A DNA stretch of 64,000 nt, taken from the NCBI GenBank assembly GCA_038087015.1, contig JASBNA010000010.1:248001-312000 (forward strand). Direction: 5' to 3'. A program made the position numbers and the translations under genes. The notes beneath the pieces are model-generated. The model did not search any database, had not been told where the DNA came from, and was given only the letters and a program-made list of their open reading frames with translations. Of this stretch, positions 46,654 through 57,477 are shown piece by piece (position 1 is the stretch's first letter; each line of letters starts with the position of its first letter). Origin of the DNA: Cerrena zonata (taxonomy: Eukaryota; Basidiomycota; Agaricomycetes; Polyporales; Cerrenaceae).

Positions 46654-48062
46654 AGATGATGGAGAATAAGAATCTGATATGATATGTAGACTTGTACTAA
46701 GGGCCGGCATCGACACAGAGAGGACAAACTGTCTCACCTTAACTGGATGTGTATTGCGCGAATTGTTCGTATTGACAACTAGACAACCTGCCTATACATA
46801 GATAATCTCCGAAATCCATACCGTCATACCAGAGTGAAGACCGCCAACTATCTCCTGATTCTAAACTAGTACCACTCTTCACACAATCGGACGGGTCCCT
46901 GTGCTGCTCCTACCGAGTGATATCGACATATAGAGGCGGCCCGAGCGTCACGGCGTCAGGGAGGACTTGTTCTATATTTACTTAAGTATCGCCCAATCTT
47001 GATTGACAGTAGGCTCGTCTACAGCCTCTACAGTTCTCAGGATGAAGACAATCGTTCACCCTGTAGTAGACATTGACCTAATGCAATCGAACCGTTTTGA
47101 ACGTGCAACTCTCGTTCCCATCCGCCGTAGACATTCGGAAAGCGCCGAATCGGATAATGGAGCTTGTTGAGGGCTGTTGAGGGGTTAAAAGTTAATGTAT
47201 TACAGTAATGTTAAAGATCCGTCGTAGTAACGCGAATGTACCGAGCCCTCCCTGTACCGTGACTGTGTTTGAATCACCGCTTGAGTCTCTCCTACTGTCC
47301 GGCTTCGAGCACTTCTAATAGTTCGACATCTGACCTGGATGATGCACCACTTACATGTATTACCTATTACCTATAGCTATGTCCATGCCTTATCGGATTC
47401 TGCAGTGGCGGTGCTGCTCTTTTACTCTACTTGAACCTGCACTACTCCTGCAGGCCTGATACGAACGTCTCAAATCGTGCGCTGAGCACATGATGGTTGG
47501 ACACGCTGCAAATTGGAGTTGGATTTCCGTTTGGAAGCTCTTGGGAAACGAATGTGCCCGCAAAATAAAAATAAAAACGGGTGGACAACCGAAGATTGAT
47601 TTCAGTAGTGTGTATCTAGGGTGAGCCTTTCTAAAGGTCAGAATGAATATCATGATCACTTCTGAATTCAATCCTACTTGATGAAGCGGTAGGCTCGGAC
47701 TGAATTCATCTATCCATCATTGTGCACGGGTGACCAGTGTCTTTTCTCTCCCAGGACTTTCCTGTTACCTTACTCAAGTTAATGATGAGATGTAGCAGCC
47801 TCGCGATAACATCATTGTACTTTAGGCCTTAGGTTCAGTTTGGCAGTTGACTTTCATGACAGGTATTCCATTCCTCATACATGATGCTCGATAACGCTGC
47901 ATCCGCCAGTGAGCCTTGAGGCGAGTAAGTAGTACATGTTGCCTAGGCACTGGCATGTTTCTCGAAGACTTCTCTCTCTCTCTCTCCGTATATAAGCCTA
48001 GGTAGTTAGCGATACTCTACTAATCCGTATCATTAATCCGTATCATTCACGCCCTCCAGAGG
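46654..48062. other. Intergenic, no gene seen
   Basis: 1.4 kb without a supported gene. A short CT tract (47971-47986) lies about 75 bp before the start of member 5. Confidence 0.5.
47971..47986. repeat. Short CT tract upstream of member 5
   Basis: Eight TC units, followed by CGTATATAAG (a TATA-like element at about 47990). CT-rich tracts near transcription starts are common in fungal promoters. Confidence 0.5.
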
Positions 48063-49196
48063 ATGGCTCCCGTATTCTCTATCATACTTAACAACTTAAC
48101 AACTCATCTACATTCTCGTAGATCGGGCTCTGGCTCTATAAGTTCTCACTGGCTGAACCCCAAGGATTTTCTCGCCCTCTTCACCATCATTGGTGGCGAA
48201 ACCGTCCAACGTGCCGTTGCCCAATTGTCTGGTCACCCTTCATATGTTACCCCGGTCGCATTCTCATTTGGATGCTTGGGTTATGCAATCAACCTCAGTA
48301 TGAATCTCGCGCTATTGCAACAAGGCCGATTCATGCCTCCCCCTGATTGCGAGTGCATTATTGTCAACGCGCAGTCGCGGTGTATCATGGAGAATCGATC
48401 TTGGATCCTGGGCCGTTTGGTTCGGGATCACCGTCAGCATGAAAAGCACCCTGGCGGATTGACCGTGACATTCTACAAGACGACCAAGAACGATGATAAC
48501 GGCCGAATACAAGGTGTCCCTACTCTGGATTGGGTGTATTACTCGGGCATATTTGTTATCTTGTTACAACTTGGAATAGCCGTCATACCAGGTGCTGTCG
48601 ACAAGGACTGGAGAGTTTTCGTTGTGACCGCTGGAGGAACAATGCTCTCTCTTCTTAGTGGCGCATTACCAAAGTGGAGGGCAGAGAAATGGAACGGACG
48701 ACGGTCATATAAGGACAGTGACCGTACGGTGGTTTGCCTAACACGAGGCAGCGGCTACGACGACGTGATAGTCATCATCAGCGAGGGAAAAGACCAATAT
48801 CGTTTGGAAGATATTGCGAGGACACGTTATGCACCAGTTGCTGGCACTACAGCCTTTACGTTGATTCTCTGCATTGCGGAGATTCTGCTTGTGACAATTT
48901 TGGCCGCCATCGATGAACATGAATGGTTCATGTTAGGCATCGGTGCACTCGGTATCGTACAGAATGCTGTCGCTGCAGGTATTCGTCGTGACCTTGGAAC
49001 CACAGGGATTCATTTGGAGGAGGTGGGATTTCCCATCACTGATAGAAAGGTGATGAAAACGTTGCAGTTGGCCGAAGAACGGGAGCCATATGTTGGCATT
49101 GCCCTTGTGTCAATATTCTTTCCCGGCGGTTTGCGGCCAGACGAAGAGGCCTGGCGTACCGATACTCTTGCGAGATACAAGGAGGGAAGATTGTAA
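48063..49196 (+). CDS. Uncharacterised membrane protein family, member 5
   Basis: Intronless, 377 residues, start MAPVFSIILNNLTTHLHSRR. Blocks: SHWLNPKDFLALFTIIGGET, QRAVAQLSGHPSYVTPVAFS, RFMPPPDCECIIVNAQSRCI, SWILGRLVRDHRQHEKHPGG. Spans: WVYYSGIFVILLQLGIAVIP, VFVVTAGGTMLSLLSGALPK, FTLILCIAEILLVTILAAID, WFMLGIGALGIVQNAVAAGI. Loop: TVVCLTRGSGYDDVIVIISE. The C-terminal part, from about GALGIVQNAVAAG, matches member 4 with only about six changes in 84 residues, against much lower identity before it. Convergent with kinase-like copy 3, 258 bp apart. Confidence 0.86.
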   Translation: MAPVFSIILNNLTTHLHSRRSGSGSISSHWLNPKDFLALFTIIGGETVQRAVAQLSGHPSYVTPVAFSFGCLGYAINLSMNLALLQQGRFMPPPDCECIIVNAQSRCIMENRSWILGRLVRDHRQHEKHPGGLTVTFYKTTKNDDNGRIQGVPTLDWVYYSGIFVILLQLGIAVIPGAVDKDWRVFVVTAGGTMLSLLSGALPKWRAEKWNGRRSYKDSDRTVVCLTRGSGYDDVIVIISEGKDQYRLEDIARTRYAPVAGTTAFTLILCIAEILLVTILAAIDEHEWFMLGIGALGIVQNAVAAGIRRDLGTTGIHLEEVGFPITDRKVMKTLQLAEEREPYVGIALVSIFFPGGLRPDEEAWRTDTLARYKEGRL

Positions 49197-49454
49197 GAAT
49201 CTTTGTGTGTGGCCGTTCGTCTATTTATCACACATTTTCGTATCATTCTAGTTGTATGCGGTCCCCCTCTGATTTACATTACTTCCATGCTGAGATGAGA
49301 ACCATCTGGGACAGGTTCTCTGCATGCCGAATACCTACATTCTAAGGCACAACACCCCATTTGAATCAAATATATATTTGCTATAGTTATCTCGGCACAT
49401 GCTAATTTTCAAGCAAAAAGCGAGATCGAATCAAACCAACAGAAAGAGTAGATT

Positions 49455-51640
49455 CTATTCCATGCCCGTCAGACCAAATAATGTTAACAGAGGGCGCTCT
49501 GGACGATAATACAGATCTTCTTGTGGTATCCACGGTCCAAGGGCTCGTCGGTCCCAAGGATCGCGGCGACCGTACACACCTGCAATCGTGTCATGGTCCA
49601 AGACTTCGCTGCTGGCCAAGGCAAGGACACTGTCCCTAAAATCATCCGTTACATGGTTATCCCCAGGAAAGAGGCTCTGAGTGCAATCCCCGAAATCGAT
49701 AAGCACACAATGAGCGTATGACTCGCCGTGTCTATTTGTCTTGTGCCGGACAAGGATCTGATTCCTGTGCCAATCGTGTTGACAGATGTCTGCATATTGG
49801 AATACTCGGACACTGTGGCGTACACTTTCAATCTAATAATCACGCATCAGCACATAAAGGAAATACTCTCTTGCATAGAACGGAACTTTACCAGCTGTAA
49901 CTGTTCCGTTTTGGAAAGCACTTGGATACTATTTTTGGAAACAGTTGGTGCTTCGATATATTCCATCAGGATACCGTACAGCGCGAGTCCGGATGGCGTA
50001 GAGAACTGATCAAGATGAGACTTCAATACAACCACGACAATGATTGACTCACCAGATGAGCACCATAGAAGTAAGGCAACATCGAACCTTGCATGAAATC
50101 TAATTTCTGATATACGGCTATCTCGTTCCTCACCATGTCTTCAGCCGCACCCCATGATCGGAGAGATTGGAGCGAGAGAAATCGGTCGTCGTAAAGCTTC
50201 AGACACAACACTGGTATATGTTCAGAGAATGGACTATTGTCAGTAGATATGAGTTGGCAAGTGTAGGTACGGCAGGGACGAGGCATCCCATCACTATGAT
50301 CCTTCGAGAGTTCTTTGATAATACGGATAGTAAATGAAGAAGATCGGTCAAACCGCGAGGAGAACTGAAGAAAAGGGTCAGGGCGACGATATTTCTTGAA
50401 AAACTCCATGGTGGCCCTAGGAGGCAGTAGCGCAGGATAGTACGGCCGGAGCAATGGATTAAGTCGAACAAACTCGTTTGTTGTTCCCTGAAGCATATCA
50501 CCACTAGCGAGAGTGTAAGATTTGACAGTGTTAAACATGTACTGCTTCCAGCGATAGAACTGGTTCCGATGCGCTTCTGAAGTGTATATTAAAGGGTAGT
50601 CAAAATCCGAATGTCGACAGCAGTGGCTGAAAATCATATCATCTGGTAGCACAGGGACCGATGGTAGAGGATGAAGAGGGCCAACACCACCACGACTCTC
50701 GAATAGCTCGGGCTCAAGCAAATATCCCATCCTAAGCAACGGGCGAGTGAGGTAAGCTGCTAAAATGACCTTCGCAGCAGCCAGATTGGGTAAAGGAAAG
50801 TGGCCGCAAATGATGTCTCGCGCCTGTGTACCCTCCTGAGATTTCAAGATGAGAACATTTTGGAGGTCGCAACATACTACCTGAGTTTCTGGATTTGCTT
50901 TCCAAACGGGCTCCAAAAGGTCTAAGATTATGGCCGTACACTCAGGAGCCGAGTCCAGAATGCCACGAAGCACGAAAGGGGGCTATTGATATCAGCCATA
51001 TTACTGATAATATAGTATAATGAAGCGGACTTACCATGACAACTACAACAGGGAAGACAGGTGGCGGACACTTACGCTCCCCGTCTACAGAAATGAATTT
51101 GAAATCCATTCTGGGTGGATATAATGTAACTAGAGAACAACCTTAAGACAACGTCAGTATTGTTTTCATGCTTACCTCCTGAGACTGGACATACCATTAG
51201 TACGCGATGACTTTCTAAAGGTGATGGTGGACCATCCACGTCTAGCACGTAGGTCGGAGAGCAGATCCACGACGGGGTTCACGACTCCATCACAAAAATA
51301 GTCAATATATCTATACAATAGTCAGTGTCAATGCATTTGCTGGAGCACTCTTACTTACGTTATTGCCTGGCCTCTAGGATAGGTAAGTATATTGTCAGAT
51401 GTAGAGATGTTGGAGCGGTAAAGTTCTGCAGTGATTATGGTTAGAGTGATGAGATTGCTGCGGAATCCCTCAATTGAGTTTTCAAAGATGACTTGTGGGG
51501 TAGTCTTGGGTTGATAACGACGACAAGGGTGATGTGAAGCTGCCCGTAACATCTGTAGTTGGGGCGGCGCGGGTACAGGCTGAAGTAGAACTTCATGAGA
51601 GAACAATCTTTCGATATATGGGTAAATGTTCAGTATATGG
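49455..51640 (-). CDS. Kinase-like family copy 3 (best-preserved copy)
   Basis: Segments in order: IERLFSHEVLLQPVPAPPQL, SASHHP-type basic stretch (AASHHPCRRYQPKTTPQ), FVLRGILDSAPECTAIILDL, VCCDLQNVLILKSQEGTQAR, then the long exon HLVSQ-terminated at 50040. That exon contains LLPPRATMEFFKKYRRPDPF, SSFTIRIIKELSKD and the lysine strand VLCLKLYDDRFLSL. Later exons give ALYGILMEYIEAPTVSKNSI (hinge), CQHDWHRNQILV (catalytic Asp, Asn) and CVLIDFGDCTQSLFPGDN (DFG), with the end LLTLFGLTGME at 49455. Unlike copy 1, the catalytic loop and DFG share a frame. The start is unresolved: no ATG precedes IERLFSHE in its exon, so an upstream exon is needed. The splice between FRSMQE and IESVRH is unclear. Protein-kinase or APH-like phosphotransferase fold; substrate unknown. 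Confidence 0.72.
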
Positions 51641-51690
51641 TACCTGTTGTAAGTGCGAAAGCGTGAGTCTCTCAGGCCCTCTCTCAATGT

Positions 51691-52132
51691 TCAAGATAAA
51701 AAGAGGACCCCACCTAAGCGCTTATGGCTCTAGCGCATGATGAGCTTGGATGTAATAACGAGAACGCGTCGTTGGGATCAAGTAGTCTCGTAAACTAGAC
51801 GACGAGTATAGAGAGTGGATAGAGAGCTACTTATCATGCTAGCTTGACACTCTCGATTCGGATTGTAGATTGGTCAAATTTGCAACAAGCATCCTGAGCA
51901 TGGGTTATTAGACTACAGGCATAAAACCTATAGACAAGCATTTTTATTCATTGGGGACGACGAAAATAAGACATGTTCAGAACAAAAGACGTGCATAAGT
52001 AAAAAAAGACGACTGCAAAAAGCTAGCCCACTGGGCAGCACAATATTTTTGAATGGAAACACAACTGCAGAGATCGAGGCAAGACGGTCAACAAGGAAAC
52101 AAAGCTAGTCAGAAACAAACAGTTCGAAGAAT
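51691..52132. other. Intergenic, no gene seen
   Basis: Possible first exon of kinase-like copy 3 plus the 3' UTR of the SR-protein gene. Nothing else was supported. Confidence 0.45.
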
Positions 52133-53178
52133 TTAGTGCTCATAGGGAGGGGTCTGAGCCCTGTCTCTGTCATCGACTTCCTTCTTTACATCATCGGCTG
52201 GAGGGGGTGTTCGTGCCCTATCACGTTCTTCTCTCCGAGGGCTAGGGGTCCTTCTTCTTTCAGGAGAACGACTGCGTCTGCGTGGTGGGCGGTCGTCCTT
52301 ATCCTGGTCACGGTCCTCTCGGTCACGTTCGCGGTCGCGGTCTCGCTCCCGTTCACGATCACGATCGACCCTGTCTCTTCCACTACCACCGCCACGACGA
52401 GGGCTACGAGAGCGTTCCCTGTCGCGGCGGGGAGGGGGCGAACGTCTTTCAGAACGCCAGATAGAGGACGGAGGGTTCTTAGCCCACTAGAACATAAATT
52501 CGATAAGCACCACTTGTTGATAGGGGACGCGGCGTATACTCACCTGGATACTCAGACGTCCACCCTGAACGTAACGACCGTGCCTACGCCAGAAGACAAG
52601 AAATGTGTGAAATGCAGATTACATGAACGAGTTTGAATGATGTCGCTCACATATCATAGTAAGCATCCTCGGCGTCGCGAGTGCTGCGGAACTCCACGAA
52701 AGCGTAACTGCGAAGCGATTCGGGGGGAACGTTGAGTGATCGTTGGACTCGAGGGAATTTTAACGCGGGGAGGAAGAGAGTTTGAAAGACGTGCGTGTGT
52801 CAAGAGGTTCGCGCATGTGGATCTTCAAGAACAGCGAATGTGTATGCGACGAGGCAGCGAGGATGTGGAAAAGCCCATCGAAAAGCAGTGGTGGCTCGCG
52901 GGTAACGTTCTCTCGTTTTCCACGTCGCGTCACGGCGACTCGACTGCGACAAATGAAGGTGTAAACAAGAACGTGGAGAGTACTTACGGGTTGGCAGTCG
53001 AGCGAGGATTCCTGGGTGCCGGAACGTCGCATCGAATTAGGGGTCCATATCTAAATTGAACAATGAGTTTGGGGTTTCCCGCCCATATTAAGCATACGAC
53101 TTGCCGTTCAAACTCGTATGCCAGGTCTCGAGCCCTGGTGGCTGAGTGGAAGCCGCTAACGAAGAGAATTCGAGGCAT
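52133..53178 (-). CDS. SR-type splicing factor, Srp1-like (RRM plus RS domain)
   Basis: Pre-mRNA splicing regulator. Start [20 protein letters not shown] (ATG 53176-53178) with RNP2 LFVSGF. It continues [20 protein letters not shown] across a GC-AG intron, then [18 protein letters not shown] (RNP1), [13 protein letters not shown], and [15 protein letters not shown] after an intron ending TTCTAG. The C-terminus is a long Arg/Ser, Arg/Asp and Arg/Glu domain (for example [23 protein letters not shown] text), ending RAQTPPYEH with TAA at 52133-52135. The [21 protein letters not shown] pattern matches fission yeast Srp1. Shadow frames on the other strand come from the biased RS codons. Confidence 0.85.
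53051..53104 (-). other. GC-AG intron in the SR-protein gene
   Basis: Exon ...GAACG / GCAAGT, intron of 54 nt, ...ATTTAG / ATATGG. Only this GC donor keeps the frame into YGPLIRCD; the nearby GT dinucleotides (GTCGTA, GTATGC) break it. GCAAGT is the usual consensus for GC donors. Confidence 0.75.
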
Positions 53179-53477
53179 TCTGTCTTCCTTGTCGTCGTCG
53201 TTGATGATGATGAAAGAGTGAGAAGGGAAGTCGCGCCCAGTCCAACATCACCAGTCTGTTTGGCCATGTTTGTCCAAATACCCCAATTCGGTCTTTTTCA
53301 TTACGACTCAGTACTCATAGCCGACGAGCAGTCAAGCACCCTCAAGCACTCAAACATCTGCCGTCTAGTTGTTACAAAGTCGTCGTCGTTTCCTCAAGAC
53401 TACTGTATACAGCTGTGCAGTGATACATGCCTCTATAATGCTACACAAATGTCATGACACCCGCATAAATTCTACCA
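53179..53477. other. Spacer between SR protein and eIF2-gamma
   Basis: About 300 bp holding the SR-protein promoter and the eIF2-gamma 3' end. No other feature. Confidence 0.5.
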
Positions 53478-55288
53478 TTAGTCAACCTCGAGTACGGTTC
53501 CTCGCTGTACACTGCCCCAACCTGTAAATGTATAAGCAAAAGTCCCGCGTTTACCAAACATACTGATATACACTTACCAACAAGACGCCAATGCTTCTCG
53601 ATACGACGTGAAAGGGCAACCTTCTCGCCAATTTCAGTGCAAGCGGGTGAAGTTAATTGAATCTTGGCAAGATCCGCCTTCACACTGAGGACACGACCAC
53701 CAGTCGAAGTAGAACCGATGTTGATAAGGAGAAGTTCGTTCTTGACGAGTTTTGAAACTTTGGTTTGCTTCTTGTCTTCTGTCTTGACACCGAGTAATCG
53801 ACGAAGCAAGAACAAACTGATCTCAAGTTCTACGACACAGAACAATATCAAAACCAGCGCATGTATATGTTTGAGATACACTTACCGGTGTAAATCTTCG
53901 GCAACTTGCCCACCGCACCCAAAACCTGACCAACCAACCTATCCGCACGACACAATGTCGGATCAATCCTAGTACCCACACCGATCAAACCACCGGGAAC
54001 AGCAAACTGCAACTGATTGGTCTCTGCATGCAGACTGACAATTCGGCTAAAGATGGGTTTACACTGGTTCCTTCCCTGAGCATCCTTCGTTACGATTCCT
54101 GGCCTAATCTCAACTTCCTGTCCGAGACGAAGGACACCAGTCAAGATGGAACCACCAGCAACACCACCCTTGAGCTCATCGACCTCGGCACCGGGCTTGT
54201 TGACGTCGAACGAACGGATGACGATCAGTTTGGGGTCGGCAGTGAAGTCACGGACAGGGATGGGGATTCGTTTTACGATGTATTCGTTGACAGCGTCGAT
54301 GTTGTATTTCAGTTGGGCGGAGATAGGGACGATAGGTGATGATTCGGCAACGGTACCTATAAAAAGCCATTTCAATTTGTAAAACACTCCCGAGTCGGTG
54401 CGACAAGAGAAATACCTTTGACGAAAGCAGTGATACTCTTCTGATGTTCAAGAGCCTGTGCCTCCTTGATCAAATCGACCTTGTTTTGGAGAATGATAAT
54501 GTTCTCAAGTTTCATGATCTCGACAGCAGCCAAATGTTCGGACGTTTGTGGCTGAGGACATGTCTCGTTTCCAGCAATGAGCAGCAAAGCAGCGTCCATG
54601 ACGGCAGCTCCGTTTAACATAGTAGCCATCAGAATATCGTGTCCGGGGCAATCGACGAACGAAACATGTCGGATAAGCTTCATCCTGTGACCACATCCCG
54701 GTCGCTCACAGGGTGGGTTATCTTCCTTGTCGGAACGATATGATCGGTAGCACCCCGGTCGAGGGCATGCTTCATTTTCGCATTTGTAGATCTGTGATGA
54801 GGATAGAAGGGAGGGAGGAAGATATGGAAAAGCTACAGCGAAATGTTTCGAGATGATCAGAGCATATACGCACCTTGGCATTGGCATAACCAAGTTTGAT
54901 GGTAATGTTTCGCACCAACTCGTTCTTAAACCTGACAGTCATAACCCCCGATATCGCCTTCACCACTGTTGATTTACCGTGAGCGACATGTCCGATCGTT
55001 CCTGCATTTAGTCCAATCTCGTGAGTTTTGGAACTCCAAGCTCAATTCAAGCAAACGCTTCACCTAGATTGATCGTAGCCTTTCAAACACAAGAGCCCCA
55101 AACACAATCAGCACGAAAACACCCTCCAATAAACACCAACATACTTGTTTTGAGATAACCTCCGGCGAAAGAGGTGTAAGTTTCGAAGGATCGATTTCCA
55201 CTGGAGCGATCGTCTCGGCAACATCTTCGTCCTCTGACTCAGAGTCTGACTCGTCGTGGGTCTTCTGTCGTGTTTCGTCTCCAGGCAT
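53478..55288 (-). CDS. GCD11: Translation initiation factor eIF2 gamma subunit
   Basis: GTPase subunit of eIF2 that delivers Met-tRNAi to the 40S ribosome. Start [20 protein letters not shown] (ATG 55286-55288), an acidic leader. G1 is [19 protein letters not shown], then [17 protein letters not shown] and a zinc ribbon ([11 protein letters not shown], later [11 protein letters not shown]). G3 [21 protein letters not shown]4 [14 protein letters not shown]5 region [20 protein letters not shown]. Domains II and [63 protein letters not shown]. After the last intron (G/GTAAGT) the end reads [15 protein letters not shown] with TAA at 53478-53480. All GTPase motifs are intact. Confidence 0.95.
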
Positions 55289-56187
55289 TTTTACGCAAAA
55301 ACAAGATGAAAGCAGGTAGCTAGCAATATAGTAAAATGAAGGGACCTGGTGTCGTGCTTGCCTTACCCCTTCTGGCGCTTCATAACTTTCGAGTCACATT
55401 GAGTCACACTGAGTCACAGCAGTGACATATTTGATATTCTGCATATAGTCGATATAGGGCACGAGAGGAGTTTTGAGCTTATGCTTTCCTCCAATGCTCA
55501 TTGATAGTCTTGATAACGTGTAAGGCCCCCTAGCACGGTGCTGGCCTTGTCGTGGCCTAGGGGCTGAGTACCTCTTCGGAGGGAAACTAACGAGCACCAC
55601 CGCATCTGCCAAACACCAAGGCAGACGTGGCACGACACTCTGCGACCATGGGGCGAACCCAGTTACCCCGTTTGACACGAATCTAACAGACACTATTCAG
55701 ACCATAATATCACACCTCGATAAACTCTCCTATAATACACCTCAGTAGCACCCCCTTCTTAAGTATCTCCATATTCCATAAACGACTGAGCTACCAGCAT
55801 ACCCTACCACCGACCTCCGAGTCTGCGACTCCACCAAGTCGAACATGAGCGCTTATATCTGTCCATAAAAGGAAATAACTCCCCCCACGCTGTTAGAACC
55901 TCAACGAAATAAAACATAACCACCTTTTGAGTTTACCGGACATCCCCGAATCCCAAACTCAAAACCCATAACCCACACTCAAGATTAAATGATAGCCGGG
56001 ACCATTGAAGTAACCAACACTACCTGCCTTTCTCACCAAACCATGCAGCCGCCACAAGTCTACACCAGCTAACGTAAGACCAACATACCCCCAAATCAAT
56101 AGAACCTAAGCTCTGGAGTGCCGATCCTCGCAACCCTAAGCAATAACATATATACCGTACAATCCCAATGACATTAAGCAAATCAAC
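55289..56187. other. Promoter of eIF2-gamma, then start of an A+C-rich block
   Basis: To about 55,690 the sequence looks like ordinary intergenic DNA with a GC-rich, partly self-complementary stretch at 55520-55570 (GCCCCCTAG ... CTAGGGGC). From about 55,690 the plus strand becomes strikingly rich in A and C and poor in G and T, a bias that lasts to the window end. Confidence 0.5.
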
Positions 56188-56712
56188 ATGTCACAGAACT
56201 ACCTCCGCACTGTCCCTCCCCAATACCCAACCCGTGCTATGATCATACGCCCTGACCCCAAACTCCCCAAATACTGCTCCTCATCCATCTGGCTTGGCCT
56301 CCTTTACAGCCCCTGCAGATGGCTCCTAGCCCTCTTCACCTCTAAACCTTTCCCCAAACCAAACGACGGGTGTACCACATGTGTAGACCGCAACCTTCTC
56401 TACTACAAAGGCAAAACCATTCGGATGAACAACTCTTTTGGAACCGGAACAATCACCGCTATACATCACTTCCAAAACGAGGAAGCCATCCTCACCGTCG
56501 AAGGACCAAAGGTGAACACAACCGGAAACGTAGCTTACGTTGCAACTCCACGTGACCACGTGACACTTAACCTTGTAGACGAAATCCGTTTCCGTCTCAC
56601 CCCGAAAAACGACAATGTCTATAGGGGAGACTACATTTGGGTTGAGAGAGAGGACCGCGACCTCTTAGAGTCCCCTGAATCTGGTAGGAACAAAATCAAA
56701 CCAGAACAATGA
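56188..56712 (+). CDS. Unidentified 174-residue ORF in the retroelement block
   Basis: Single open frame, start MSQNYLRTVPPQYPTRAMI. A hydrophobic stretch (SIWLGLLYSPCRWLLALF, residues about 34-51) precedes CTTCVDRNLLYYKGKTIRM. A beta-rich part follows: TGTITAIHHFQNEEAILTVE, NVAYVATPRDHVTLNLVDEI, RGDYIWVEREDRDLLESPE. Codon choice shows the same A+C bias as the gag-like and LINE ORFs to its right, suggesting the same element or insertion block. No domain is recognised. Confidence 0.45.
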   Translation: MSQNYLRTVPPQYPTRAMIIRPDPKLPKYCSSSIWLGLLYSPCRWLLALFTSKPFPKPNDGCTTCVDRNLLYYKGKTIRMNNSFGTGTITAIHHFQNEEAILTVEGPKVNTTGNVAYVATPRDHVTLNLVDEIRFRLTPKNDNVYRGDYIWVEREDRDLLESPESGRNKIKPEQ

Positions 56713-57477
56713 ACCTCTGACCCGAAACACTCCGATCCATCTAGCCGACCACAACCCCACAAACGCGGTCCCACTACAAATCATCGTGGAAACCTACAAC
56801 GCTGTGTAACGGTAAGCATCCAAACAAACACGAGACTATGACTACGTACTGATAACACGCATAACTCCGCTAGACCTCCCACATCGTTATATCACGGCCG
56901 CCGACTCACCGTGGACGTCAGGATGTAGACAGCCAGAACACCGCACACCCCACTGACCCACCTTCCTCCCACATGTCGAGCCGTAGAACGCGCTGTACCT
57001 AGACCAACTCTCGTACCGTCCTTACTTAGCTACACTCCTTCGATCGCAGACCACGCATGTATCGACCCCATAATCCCGCACCTTGCTTGCTAATACACTG
57101 CCCATTAATTCAATCCGGATTTATAACAAACTAATAACAAGACAAACAGGGTATGTGAGTAACCACGGCTCAACGCAAGAAGATGACACAACATAGATAA
57201 ACCGTACCTTGAACAACGATTTATCGGACCCTTGACCAAAAAGTAGACATGGAAATACTAAACGTTAAACCGGTGTATAAGACTTACATTTTAATACAAA
57301 GTTACTCATACGCAGAGGTAACTAGGCCGTGTAGTATAAAAGACGAATGGTAACAGAAATTACACCACGGCTCTACATGTCGACCCGTAAGCAAAGCAAC
57401 ACCAAGCAAAACAAGAGTACGTATGATAGTAATGCACCGCGAACTACAAGCTGACCCCCGACGAAGAAAATAGGAGG
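56713..57477. other. A+C-rich non-coding stretch
   Basis: No supported gene; lies between the unidentified ORF and the gag-like ORF. Confidence 0.45.

Noticed and set aside
52136..52636. 166-residue plus-strand frame rich in Val, Thr and Ser
   Set aside because: Shadow of the RS domain on the minus strand.
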